64,000 nt of DNA from Paraburkholderia graminis C4D1M (GCF_000172415.1 NZ_ABLD01000001.1:1-64000), one strand, 5' to 3'; counted from the first letter of the stretch, positions 35,670-44,350 are shown. The notes: generated by a model from the letters alone, not told the origin. A program made the numbers and translations.

Positions 35670-37374
35670 GTCGTTGACCGTTCGCGAAGCATTCGACCGG
35701 CAACAGCTTGCCGCCGCGGCAGCAGTGGCAGATCTCGTCGTCGCCGATTGCGGCATGCGCGAAGTTGCTCGCGAGATTCGCTTCGCTGTAGGCGCGGATT
35801 CGCTTCTCGATGCCGCGGTCGAATTCGGGCGACACGAAATGGATGCCGCCCGTTGGCGTCGAGACCAGCGTGCCGTCGCGCGCGACCAGTTCGCCGTCCT
35901 TGAACACATAAGCGGGCGACGTGAACATCCGCTCGCGGTCGGCATCGTCGCGATACACGGCGATGTCCGCCGCCGCGCCCACGCCGAGATGGCCGCGGTC
36001 CTTCAGGCCGAGCAGACGCGCCGGCCCCGCGCGCGTGATGGTCGCGATCTCGTACAGCGAGAATTCGCGCGTCAGTTGCGGCAACGCGCTCGCCACTTGC
36101 GCGTCGGGATGCAGCTTCGCGAGTTGCTCGTCGCGAAACGATTTGTCCATCAGCAGACGAATCAGATGCGGATAGCTCGTAAACGGTCCGCCGTTCGGAT
36201 GATCGGTCGTCATCGCGACGCGCCACGGGTCGTCCACCAGCAGAAAGATTTCGAGCCCGATGATCCACTGCAACGCATTCACGTAGCTCTGCTCGCGATA
36301 GCGAAACGGCACCACGCCGCAGCCGGCGTCGCATTCGATGTCGCCGACCACCCACTTGTGCGGCCGCGCGAGCGGCGCGTTGCGGAACTGCATCATGGTG
36401 TCGCCGGAAGCGGTGACGGTTTGCCCGAAGATGATCTGACCGACGTCGATGGACACATTCGGCCGCGCATTCACGGCTTCCGCGATGCGCCGCGCGCCCG
36501 ACGAAAACTTCTGCGGCCCTTCTACGCCATAGCTATGAAACTGGATATGCGTGAGGTGGATCGGCAGGCCGTCGGCGGCGTCCATCGTCGCGATGGTCGA
36601 ATCGATGTTGCCGGGCACGCCGAGATTGCTCGCGTGCACATGCAGCGGATGCGGCACGCGCAGTTCGGTGAGCGCGCGTGTCAGCGTGTGCAGCACTTCG
36701 CGCGGCGTGATGCCGTAATGCACGTGCGGTTCGTCGACATCGAGCGAGCGCTGGTTGAACTTGAACGCCGAGATGCCGCCCGGATTCACGACCTTCACGC
36801 CGAGCGCCTTGCTCGCATGAATCGTCCAGCCGACGTAGTCGCGCAGATGCTCGAAATCGTCGCGCGCGGCCAGCATTTGCAGGAACAGTTCGTCGTTGCC
36901 GAGCATCACGTACGCGCCGTGATCGATGATCGGCGTGTCGCCCATCTCGAGGTGCGTGTGGCGCGCGTTGGAGGCGATCATCGCCGGTTCGAATGCGGCC
37001 GTGTAGCCCATTTCGGCGTAACGGTAGCCGGTTGCGAGCGTGCCGGGCGCGCAGACGCCGCAAGACGGCAGGCGCAGATAGCGGCCGTTTGCGTCCTGCA
37101 CGGATTCATAGGATGCGTCGCGCACGGGATCGTCGCGATGATCTTCGGGCAGCAGGAGGCGCGACAGATTGGTCTTGCCGCCGCCGATATGCGAGTGCAT
37201 GTCGATGCCGCCCGCCATCACGATCATGCCGGTCGCGTCGTATTCGCGGTCGGCTGGAGCGTTCGCGGGGACGTCGACGATGCGGCCGTCGCGGATTGCC
37301 AGGTCGCGGCGCTCGCCGTCGACGCCGTTGGCCGGATCGAAGAGGGTGCCGCCCTTGAGGCGGATGAGCGTCAT
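35662..37374 (-). CDS. fhcA: Formyltransferase/hydrolase complex subunit A (amidohydrolase)
   Basis: A 570-residue amidohydrolase that hydrolyses formylmethanofuran to formate. The metal-binding segment is GGIDMHSHIGGGKTNLSRLL, with further His-rich segments HLTHIQFHSY, LHVHASNLGVPGNID and MTTDHPNGGPFTSYPH. The last part contains EICHCCRGGKLLP. The ATG overlaps the fhcB stop (ATGA). Length matches FhcA/FwdA. Confidence 0.93.
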   Translation of the reverse strand: MTLIRLKGGTLFDPANGVDGERRDLAIRDGRIVDVPANAPADREYDATGMIVMAGGIDMHSHIGGGKTNLSRLLLPEDHRDDPVRDASYESVQDANGRYLRLPSCGVCAPGTLATGYRYAEMGYTAAFEPAMIASNARHTHLEMGDTPIIDHGAYVMLGNDELFLQMLAARDDFEHLRDYVGWTIHASKALGVKVVNPGGISAFKFNQRSLDVDEPHVHYGITPREVLHTLTRALTELRVPHPLHVHASNLGVPGNIDSTIATMDAADGLPIHLTHIQFHSYGVEGPQKFSSGARRIAEAVNARPNVSIDVGQIIFGQTVTASGDTMMQFRNAPLARPHKWVVGDIECDAGCGVVPFRYREQSYVNALQWIIGLEIFLLVDDPWRVAMTTDHPNGGPFTSYPHLIRLLMDKSFRDEQLAKLHPDAQVASALPQLTREFSLYEIATITRAGPARLLGLKDRGHLGVGAAADIAVYRDDADRERMFTSPAYVFKDGELVARDGTLVSTPTGGIHFVSPEFDRGIEKRIRAYSEANLASNFAHAAIGDDEICHCCRGGKLLPVECFANGQRHG

Positions 37375-38780
37375 GGCTGGGCCTCTGCGTGAGACGCGGC
37401 GAGCGGCGTGGCCAGCAGCGCGCCAAGCTTTGCGGCAATCGTTCCGACCGACGGAAGCGCAGCGCGGCGCGCGGCGGTGAGCGGCATCACGACTGAGCTG
37501 TCCACCCGGAACAGATGCCCGCCGCTGTCCACAGCCGGTGTCGCCACCGGAATAAACACGGTGTTCTTGCCGCGAGCCGCCGCGCGCTGCGCGAGAGCCG
37601 GATGCCCGAGCACGATGAGCGGCACATCGTCGGGAAGCGCTTCGGGCCACGCGGGCGGCGCGAAACTCGCGACCCACAAGAGCGCGTCGACTTCGCGATC
37701 CGCGAGCAGTCTTTCCGTGCGATAGCGATACGGATCGTAGTCGAGCGGCGTAGTCCCCGCGATACGCGCCGGTGTCGATACGCGCGTGCGAAGCGGCAGG
37801 CCCGAGAGCCATGTCACCGTCTGGTTGACCGTCAACGCGCCGTCATCGCCGCCGAGCGCGAGGCCGCCCGCGCGCGACTTCAGATTCGATGCCTTCACGA
37901 TCCGGTTCAACGCTTCGATCAGCAACGCCGCATGAGGGCCGGGCAACGACGCGGGTTCGTACACGAGCACCGTGTAGCGCGCGGCATCGATGCGAGCCTG
38001 TAGCGCCTGCAACGCGGCAAGCGTGCGCTGCGCGTCTTGCGCATCGGCGACGTCCTGATGCAGCGAAGTCGGCGGACGGCGGTCGCTGATCGTCGACCAC
38101 AGCGCGAGGGTATCGAACGGATCGGCGTCGGGCAAAATCGACTCGACCCGCACATGCTCGCAGCCAGGTCCACTCGCCGCCGGGTCCGCTTCGCAGCCGA
38201 TGAATACGAGTTCGCGCGGCGTCGTCGTTCCCTCGATGGTTCGCGTGAAAAAGCGCGGATAGCGCCGCGATGGCTGGCAGCCGAAAAACAGCAGCAAATC
38301 GGCGCGCGACCGCACTTCGGAAAGCGTCGTGAAGAACGAGCCGCGGTCCTGAAGCGCGAGCGTCGCGGCGCTCATTGCATCGCCATGCCGATGATCGAGG
38401 ATCGCGCCGCAGCCGGCAGCGAGCGTGTACAGCGCACGCGCGCCGGCCACATCGGTCGCCAATGCGCCGAACAGCGGCCGCGGCGCTGACGACAGAATGT
38501 GCGCCGCGCGCGTGAGCGCCGCGTCGAGGTCCACCGCGTTTCCGTCGATGCTCGCACTGCATTGCGCATCCGCGGCGCCATAGTGCGTGAGCGCTTCCAG
38601 GAGGCGCGGGCAGTCGGTGTTCTGCGCGGCGAGCGTCGCGTCGTCACGCGATTCGATCGCGAGGTCATCGCAAAGCAGCGGACAGAACGGGCAGGTCCAG
38701 TCGCGCGTGATCGACGCGGCGGCCGAGGGGGCCGCGCCCGAGGGGCTGGTCGTCGACGGATCGGTGGGCGAGAGGTGCAT
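37371..38780 (-). CDS. fhcB: Formyltransferase/hydrolase complex subunit B
   Basis: About 469 residues, related to the catalytic subunit of formylmethanofuran dehydrogenase. It keeps the N-terminal iron-sulphur-like motif TCPFCPLLCDDLAIE. In methylotroph Fhc complexes this subunit is known to lack redox activity and to be structural. Start uncertain: ATGs at 38,780 (MHLSPTD), 38,804 (MELAKSR) and 38,819 (MKRVGME) are all in frame with no clear ribosome site; the shortest was chosen. First gene of the fhcBADC-cytochrome-hydrolase-pqq chain, separated from the HisA-like gene by a gap containing porin-like debris. Confidence 0.85.
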   Translation of the reverse strand: MHLSPTDPSTTSPSGAAPSAAASITRDWTCPFCPLLCDDLAIESRDDATLAAQNTDCPRLLEALTHYGAADAQCSASIDGNAVDLDAALTRAAHILSSAPRPLFGALATDVAGARALYTLAAGCGAILDHRHGDAMSAATLALQDRGSFFTTLSEVRSRADLLLFFGCQPSRRYPRFFTRTIEGTTTPRELVFIGCEADPAASGPGCEHVRVESILPDADPFDTLALWSTISDRRPPTSLHQDVADAQDAQRTLAALQALQARIDAARYTVLVYEPASLPGPHAALLIEALNRIVKASNLKSRAGGLALGGDDGALTVNQTVTWLSGLPLRTRVSTPARIAGTTPLDYDPYRYRTERLLADREVDALLWVASFAPPAWPEALPDDVPLIVLGHPALAQRAAARGKNTVFIPVATPAVDSGGHLFRVDSSVVMPLTAARRAALPSVGTIAAKLGALLATPLAASHAEAQP

Positions 38781-38904
38781 GGGGCGACTTTTAGCAAGCT
38801 CCATGCCGACGCGTTTCATCGCGCGGCAATAGTGCGGTGCAAATGCATGGTGCTTAGGTCGCGTTGTGCTTGAATGTGTATGCCGGGCGAACGGCCGCGA
38901 GGGC

Positions 38905-39040
38905 GCGCCGTGTCCGAACTCAGACCCACAAACGCCTGCCGATTGAACAGCGTGCCCGACTTCGCGAAGGCCGCCCGCTGCGCCGCGCCGCGCTATGCGC
39001 CTGCGTTGTCCGCGTACAGGTTGTGTGCCGTTCTGGAGCA
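38905..39040 (-). pseudogene. possible porin gene remnant
   Basis: The 356-base gap between the HisA-like gene and fhcB holds no intact gene. On the minus strand one frame reads NLYADNAGA, a stop, then about 15 codons further GTLFNRQAFVGLSSDTA, and a neighbouring frame reads LQNGT just before. This order (L-ENG-FN..., then GxLFxRQAFVGLSS) is the plug-loop region of Burkholderia-type porins, as in the intact porin at 19,701. It looks like a decayed fragment with a stop and a frameshift. Low to moderate confidence. Confidence 0.4.
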
Positions 39041-39136
39041 GAGTGTCACCCGTGGCCGGCGAAAGCACGATAAAGCCTGGCCGTTGTTTACCACCGCACC
39101 GCTTCCGCCGATTGGCATGGAACTTGTTTTGCTCGC

Positions 39137-39925
39137 CTACGTCGACGCTGCGAGCGGCAGGCCGATGCGGCCATCGTGCAGCGCCGACGCGACGAGCCAA
39201 GCGCTTGCGCCGGTACGGGCCGCAGCAGCCAGATCGCCGCGATCGCGAATGCCGCCCGCGCCGATCACCTGAGTATCGGCAGGCGCGCTGGCTCGGATGC
39301 GTTCGAAGGTGGCGAGATCGGGACCGTCGTAGCTGCCGACCTGATCGAGCGTCATCGCGATGACTCTGCGCGGCCACCATGAGCGCGCGGGCTCCTGGCA
39401 TTCGTGAGCGGCAGCGGCGCTAAGCAGTTGGCCGGCGCGATGGTCGAGCGAGAGGATCGGCGAGGTTGGCGAGGCTGGCGAGGTTGGCGACGCGGCTGTT
39501 TCGGCGGCGCGCAGTGCGTGAATGTCTTGCAACGATTCGGTGCCGAATACCGGCACGAGCGTCGCGAGCGCGTGCTGTGGGTGTTGCGAGTGCTGCGGGT
39601 GCTGATTGCTTGCGTCGATGCGCGCGAACAGCGCCTGCATCGACGCGAAGTCGGCATAGCCCGCGTCGAGCCAGATGTCGATGCCGGGCAGCGCGGCGCG
39701 CAACGCGGCAAGCGTTTCGATGTGAGCGCGCTGCTGAAGGATCGCGCCGAGGTCGGCGATGTAGAGCGTGCGGGCGCCGCTTGCAGCAAGCAGCGCGCGG
39801 GCGATGGCAAGCGGCTCGCTGGTGGCGGCAAGCGACGAACGTATCGGCAGATAGGCGCTCCGTTCGCCGCGCACCGCGCGCACGACTTGGCCGTCGAGCA
39901 GATCGAGAACCGGTATCACCTGCAT
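39137..39925 (-). CDS. HisA-like TIM-barrel protein of the H4MPT gene set
   Basis: A 262-residue (beta/alpha)8 protein resembling HisA. It begins MQVIPVLDLLDGQVVRAVRG, with the Asp at the HisA catalytic position (VLDL), and a second Asp in ILSLDHRAGQLL. The C-terminal phosphate site reads VIGAGGIRDRGDL. Two low-complexity inserts, HPQHSQHPQHA and SPTSPASPTSP, come from 9-base DNA repeats. The gene is surrounded by methanofuran and fhc genes, not by his genes, so a role in C1-cofactor biosynthesis is more likely than histidine synthesis. Its start is only 13 bases from the divergent mfnD-like start. Confidence 0.78.
   Translation of the reverse strand: MQVIPVLDLLDGQVVRAVRGERSAYLPIRSSLAATSEPLAIARALLAASGARTLYIADLGAILQQRAHIETLAALRAALPGIDIWLDAGYADFASMQALFARIDASNQHPQHSQHPQHALATLVPVFGTESLQDIHALRAAETAASPTSPASPTSPILSLDHRAGQLLSAAAAHECQEPARSWWPRRVIAMTLDQVGSYDGPDLATFERIRASAPADTQVIGAGGIRDRGDLAAAARTGASAWLVASALHDGRIGLPLAAST
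39459..39494. repeat. four 9-base tandem repeats inside HisA-like gene
   Basis: GGCGAGGTT, GGCGAGGCT, GGCGAGGTT, GGCGACGCG in tandem; on the minus strand they encode the Ser-Pro-Thr/Ala run. Unit length keeps the reading frame. Confidence 0.8.
39572..39607. repeat. second set of four 9-base tandem repeats in HisA-like gene
   Basis: GTGCTGTGG, GTGTTGCGA, GTGCTGCGG, GTGCTGATT in tandem; on the minus strand they encode the Gln-His-Pro-rich insert. Again in frame. Confidence 0.75.
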
Positions 39926-39938
39926 AGGGGCGCGTCCT

Positions 39939-41012
39939 TTGACCAAGATCTTTGTCTTCGAGTATCTCACCGGCGGCGGCATCGACCCGGCATTGGCCGG
40001 CGCGGCGAGTCTCGCCGACCTGAGCGCGCTGATCGTCGAAGGCCGCGTGATGCGCGACGCGCTGGTCGCGGACCTGCGCCAACTCGACGATGTCGAGGTG
40101 AGCTTCGCAACCTCGCGCTTTGAAAACGTCGACCCCGCGCTCGCTCATTGTATGGCCGCGCCGGGCGAATCGATGACGGCTTTCGTCGCGCGCGCGGCTC
40201 GCGAACATGACTATGCATGGATCGTCGCGCCCGAATGCGACGGCTTGCTGCTGCATCTGTACGACGCGGTCGGCGCGGCGCGCTGGCTCGGCTGCGCGAA
40301 GGAAGCGATCCGCGTCACGTCGAGCAAGAGCGCGACCGCCGCGTGCCTCGCCGCGAAGGGCATTGCGACCACGCCGGCCATCGAGCCCGGTCATGCGGCG
40401 GCCAATGCAATGGCCCACGCGGGGCGCAAGTGGGTCGTGAAGCCGGACGACGGCGCGGGCGGACTCGACACCTTCGTATTCGACGATTTCGCCGAAGCCT
40501 GCACCGAATACGATGCGCGCGCGGCAGCGGCGCGTAATCCGGTGTTGCAGGAGTGGGTCGACGGCGAGCCGCTGAGTCTTTCGCTGATCTGCGACGGCAA
40601 AGGCGTCGAACTCGTCAGCATCAACCGGCAACGGATTGGGCTCTCGGAGAGCACGGCGCCGGGGCAGCGCGCGAGCATCGTCGAATTCGACGGCGTGACG
40701 GTCAATCAGATCGACACGGCCAGCGACCAGGGTCGGACGCTGCGCGAGCTCGCTCATCGCGTCGCGGAGGCGATACCGGGGCTGCGCGGCTTTGCCGGAA
40801 TCGATGTAGTGTGGCATCCGTCGCGCGGTCCTGTGGTCATCGAGGTCAATCCGCGACTGACTGTGGCTTATGCGGGTTTGTCGGCGGCGCTTGGGCGCAA
40901 CCTTTCCGCGGTGTTGCTGGGCGCGCATGGGGTTCGGGTTGGCGAACCTCGCGAAACCACGAGCGCGGCGCGCGAGTTCGACACTCACTCCGCTTGCGGA
41001 GCGCAGCCATGA
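39939..41012 (+). CDS. mfnD: ATP-grasp ligase, MfnD-like
   Basis: A 357-residue ATP-grasp enzyme. It begins TKIFVFEYLTGGG, the expected family N-terminus, at a TTG codon preceded by GGGG; the next in-frame ATG (MRDALVAD) would delete this conserved part. ATP-grasp motifs are KWVVKPDDGAGG, VLQEWVDGEPLSLSLI and VVIEVNPRLTVAYAGL. Archaeal MfnD joins glutamate to tyramine in methanofuran synthesis; here tyrosine may be the acceptor, as reported for methylofuran. It overlaps the mfnF-like gene by four bases. Confidence 0.78.
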   Translation: MTKIFVFEYLTGGGIDPALAGAASLADLSALIVEGRVMRDALVADLRQLDDVEVSFATSRFENVDPALAHCMAAPGESMTAFVARAAREHDYAWIVAPECDGLLLHLYDAVGAARWLGCAKEAIRVTSSKSATAACLAAKGIATTPAIEPGHAAANAMAHAGRKWVVKPDDGAGGLDTFVFDDFAEACTEYDARAAAARNPVLQEWVDGEPLSLSLICDGKGVELVSINRQRIGLSESTAPGQRASIVEFDGVTVNQIDTASDQGRTLRELAHRVAEAIPGLRGFAGIDVVWHPSRGPVVIEVNPRLTVAYAGLSAALGRNLSAVLLGAHGVRVGEPRETTSAAREFDTHSACGAQP

Positions 41013-42157
41013 ACGCGCCGCGCATGGAACCGGTAGGCCGCTCGCCGGTGTTCGGCTGGGACGTCGGCGGCGCGCATGTGAAGGTGTCGATGAGCGATGC
41101 CGGCGGCGTGCTGCTCGACGTCGGCCAGTGGGCCTGCCCGTTGTGGCAAGGGCTCGAACATCTCGAGCGCACGATCGAGCTTGTATTCGAGCGCTGGCCG
41201 GTCGCGAAGACCTACGCGGCGCGTCATGCGGTGACGATGACCGGCGAAATGGTCGACCTCTTCGAGGACCGCTCGCAAGGCGTGCGCGCGATCGCCGCCG
41301 CACTTGCGCAGCGGCTCGGGCCGCGCGTCGCTTTTTACGCGGGCGACGCGGGCTGGTTGACGCGCGAGACGTGCGCGGCCGGCTGGCGCAGCGTCGCGTC
41401 GGCGAACTGGCTCGCGACCGCGCACTGGCTCGCGACGCGCGTGCCGAATGCGTTGCTGATCGACATCGGCAGCACGACGACCGACATCATTCCGGTCGCG
41501 AACGGGCGTGTGGTTGCGCGCGCATCGACGGATGCCGGGCGGCTCGCGACCGGCGAACTCGTGTATCAGGGCGTGGTGCGCACGCCGCTGTGTGGCATCG
41601 CGCGGCGCATCGAATTCGGCGGCGCAGCCGTCAACGTGATGAACGAATGGTTCGCGAGCACCGCCGACGTCTACCGGCTCACGGGCGAACTCGCGCCGCA
41701 ATACGACCTCTACCCGAGCGCCGACAATGGCCCGAAAACCGAATTGGCGAGCCGAAGGCGGATCGCGCGGATGATCGGCCGTGACGCGCACGAAACGAGT
41801 CCCGCCGAATGGCGCGCGTTCGCGTTGCGCTGGCGCGAGCTGCAATTGCGCGAGATCGGCGCGAACCTGACGCGCGTCACGGCCGCGCATCCCGAACTGG
41901 CCGCCGCGCCGCTGGTGGGCGCGGGCTGCGGACGTTTTCTCGCGGCGGCGCTCGCACGCGAGGAGGCGCGCGGCTACATCGATTTCGGCACGCTCGCGGG
42001 AGGCGCGGCGGATCAGGCGGAGTGGGCGGAGTGGGCGGCGACCTGCGCGCCGAGCGTCGCGGTGGGTTTGCTGGCAGCGGCGCGGTATGGGAAAGCGGGC
42101 GACGTGACGGCCGGCGAGGGCGCCGCGAGCGTCGATGCGGCTTTTCGGGCCGCGTGA
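41009..42157 (+). CDS. mfnF: MfnF-like methanofuran synthase (hydantoinase/ASKHA family)
   Basis: A 382-residue protein of the H4MPT-linked C1-transfer family formerly annotated as hydantoinase-like. ASKHA-type motifs are FGWDVGGAHVKVS at the N-terminus and LIDIGSTTTDIIPVANG in the middle, with LVGAGCGRFLAAALA near the end. In archaea MfnF condenses the aminomethylfuran diphosphate with glutamyl-tyramine. The ATGA overlap with the mfnD-like gene supports joint action. Confidence 0.82.
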   Translation: MNAPRMEPVGRSPVFGWDVGGAHVKVSMSDAGGVLLDVGQWACPLWQGLEHLERTIELVFERWPVAKTYAARHAVTMTGEMVDLFEDRSQGVRAIAAALAQRLGPRVAFYAGDAGWLTRETCAAGWRSVASANWLATAHWLATRVPNALLIDIGSTTTDIIPVANGRVVARASTDAGRLATGELVYQGVVRTPLCGIARRIEFGGAAVNVMNEWFASTADVYRLTGELAPQYDLYPSADNGPKTELASRRRIARMIGRDAHETSPAEWRAFALRWRELQLREIGANLTRVTAAHPELAAAPLVGAGCGRFLAAALAREEARGYIDFGTLAGGAADQAEWAEWAATCAPSVAVGLLAAARYGKAGDVTAGEGAASVDAAFRAA

Positions 42158-42301
42158 AGGGGACGCGGCCGATGCAGTGATTGTGGCTAGAGGAAAACGC
42201 AGGCAAACGGCACAAACCATCCACAGGAGGACCGGCATAGAAGCAAACAGGCAGCGAAGCGGACAAGCAAACGAGGTTAATCGCAAACGAGGACGACGAT
42301 C

Positions 42302-42892
42302 ATGTGGGTGGTCAAGATCGGGGGCAGCCTGAGTCATGAGCCGGCGCTGCGCCAATGGCTCATGGAGCTATGCGAGGTGGGGGGCGGGCGCATCGTCATC
42401 GTTCCCGGCGGCGGCGATTTCGCGGACAAGGTGCGCCAGTACCAGAGCGAGTGGTGTTTCGACGACCTCGCCGCGCACAACATGTGTCTGCTCGCGATGA
42501 CCCAGTACGCGCTTCTGATGCAGGGCGTGCTGCCCGAACTCGTGCTGGCATCGAGCGAGGCGAAGATCCGCCGCGCGCTGCGCGATGGGCACGTTGCCGT
42601 CTGGGTGCCGACCGCGCTGATGCGCGACACGCCCGACGCGATGAGCAACTGGGACACGACCTCGGACAGCCTCGCCGCCTGGCTCTCGACGATGCTCAAC
42701 GCCGAGCGCCTGATCGTCGTGAAGTCGTGCCCGATAGCGGGAAACGAACGGCTCGACGCGCTCGCTGCGTCGGGCGTGGTGGACCGCCGTTTCGTCGATT
42801 ACGTGAACGAAGCGAACTACGTGGTCGAGCTTTTCAACAAGGACAACGTCGAATTGATGAGAGACCGGCTGTTGAATACGCCGGTGATTTGA
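42302..42892 (+). CDS. mfnE: MfnE-like amino-acid-kinase-family kinase
   Basis: A 196-residue kinase of the amino acid kinase fold. Nucleotide-binding features are WVVKIGGSLSHE and IVIVPGGGDFADKVR, with TTSDSLAAWLSTMLNAERLI later. Archaeal MfnE phosphorylates aminomethylfuran phosphate to the diphosphate used by MfnF. An ACGAGG-type ribosome site lies before the ATG. The 144 bases between mfnF and this gene contain no ORF. Confidence 0.82.
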   Translation: MWVVKIGGSLSHEPALRQWLMELCEVGGGRIVIVPGGGDFADKVRQYQSEWCFDDLAAHNMCLLAMTQYALLMQGVLPELVLASSEAKIRRALRDGHVAVWVPTALMRDTPDAMSNWDTTSDSLAAWLSTMLNAERLIVVKSCPIAGNERLDALAASGVVDRRFVDYVNEANYVVELFNKDNVELMRDRLLNTPVI

Positions 42893-42969
42893 AGGCTGCC
42901 GCAGTGGTGCATGCGTTACCTGCACGACATGCGGCTCTTGCAGCGAGCCGTTGTCGCCCCGCGCGCTCA

Positions 42970-43713
42970 TTAAACGCCGAGCGTACCCACCACCACAGAA
43001 TCCACGTCGCTACCCGTACCGCGAACGCCGCCCGATCCGCTATGCAGCGCATCCGCCCAATCGGCGACGCGTTGCGGATCGAGCCGCGAGCGCCGGCCAT
43101 CGACGCACAACGCCGTGCGAAAACCCGCCACATCCGGCGCAAGCGCGCGAATCTGTTCCAGTTGAGCGAGGCCCAGCGAGCCGGCGAGGCCGCACATCGC
43201 GCCTTGCTGACGCACGAGCCGCAGCCAACGCGCGAGCGAATCGCTGTCCACATGATCGAATAAAGTGCTGCCGTCTTTCGTCGAGGTGTCGAACATCACG
43301 CCGACAAAACCAAGCGACGCGGCATGCGCGACCAGTTCACCCTCCATGCCGCCGTCGCACAGCAGCACCGGCACGACCGCAGCCGGCAGATTCGCGAGTT
43401 GTTCGAGGCAACGGCGCGCGGCCGGTCCGGGCGTCACGCCGACCTTCACGTAATCGACGCCCGTATCGCTCACATCGATCACGCGCGCGGCGATTTCGTC
43501 GAGCGCTTCCGGCGGAAGGTCGCCGATCGTCGCGCTGATCGGCTTGACCGGATAGCGGGCGCGAAGCTCGCGGACGATCCGCGCAATATCGCCAATCGAC
43601 AAACCGCCCAACGCGCCCGCGTTCGGCTCTTTCAGGTCGATCAGGTCCGCGCCGGCGCGGGCCGCGTCGAATGCTTCGTCGTGCGAGCGGACGCTCGCAA
43701 GCAATGCCGTCAT
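42970..43713 (-). CDS. mfnB: (5-formylfuran-3-yl)methyl phosphate synthase
   Basis: A 247-residue TIM-barrel enzyme (formerly DUF556) that makes the furan ring precursor from glyceraldehyde-3-phosphate. The Schiff-base lysine region is DLIDLKEPNAGALGG; other conserved stretches are PISATIGDLP, VDYVKVGVTPG and GVMFDTSTKDG. GGAGAA precedes the start. It is transcribed from the same side as pqqA and the DUF447 gene and converges with mfnE. Confidence 0.88.
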   Translation of the reverse strand: MTALLASVRSHDEAFDAARAGADLIDLKEPNAGALGGLSIGDIARIVRELRARYPVKPISATIGDLPPEALDEIAARVIDVSDTGVDYVKVGVTPGPAARRCLEQLANLPAAVVPVLLCDGGMEGELVAHAASLGFVGVMFDTSTKDGSTLFDHVDSDSLARWLRLVRQQGAMCGLAGSLGLAQLEQIRALAPDVAGFRTALCVDGRRSRLDPQRVADWADALHSGSGGVRGTGSDVDSVVVGTLGV

Positions 43714-43765
43714 CGGTGTTCTCCGAAAAAAGCGGAAAAAGCGGGAGGGATACGAAATAAGCGAA

Positions 43766-44350
43766 CTAGGCGGCCTGGCCGCCGGGCGACGCAAGCCGCT
43801 CGCGATGTCGCGCGATCGCCGAAGTGAGCCATCCCCACGCGGTGCGTTCAATCTCGCCGGCAGTTTTGTCGATGGCGATCTGCAGATAGGCCATCTCGCG
43901 ATCGACCTTGTCGGCCGGCAGCATGAAGAGCCGGCTCACGAGAATCGAGCCTTCGACGACCGCCGCCTGCGCGCGGTTAAAGCCCGTGAAGGGCGCATGC
44001 GTTTCGCGGTGCGCGCATTTCATCCGCAGCACGGGGCGCTCGTTGTCGTCGCGTAGTTCGTGCAGTTCGAGCTCGGCGTGCGCGAGCGATTCGGCGAGTC
44101 TCACGCTCGCGACGCGGCTCGCGGCGAGCGTCGGCCAGTCGGTTGCGCAATGCGTGACGCAGCCGGCGAAAACGCGGACGTCGGTGGTGAAGTTGAGAAC
44201 CGCCGCGCGGGTGGCGACGATATTGTCGAGCGTGACGGACGGACGAAAAGGCGACAGGACGACGAAGTCGCCCTCGTAACGGGCTCCCATCGGCGCGACA
44301 TGTGGACGGCCATCGCTCGCTGCGGTAGTGACGATCGTTTCGTGGATCAT
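43766..44350 (-). CDS. DUF447-type flavin-binding-like protein of H4MPT cluster
   Basis: A 194-residue protein of the DUF447 family, which has a split-barrel fold similar to FMN-binding proteins. It begins MIHETIVTTAASDGRPHVAP, typical for the group, and has NIVATRAAVLNFTTDVRVFA and FTGFNRAQAAVVEGSILVSR. Genes of this family occur regularly in bacterial H4MPT clusters, with unproven function. It lies between pqqA and mfnB in one direction. Confidence 0.78.
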   Translation of the reverse strand: MIHETIVTTAASDGRPHVAPMGARYEGDFVVLSPFRPSVTLDNIVATRAAVLNFTTDVRVFAGCVTHCATDWPTLAASRVASVRLAESLAHAELELHELRDDNERPVLRMKCAHRETHAPFTGFNRAQAAVVEGSILVSRLFMLPADKVDREMAYLQIAIDKTAGEIERTAWGWLTSAIARHRERLASPGGQAA

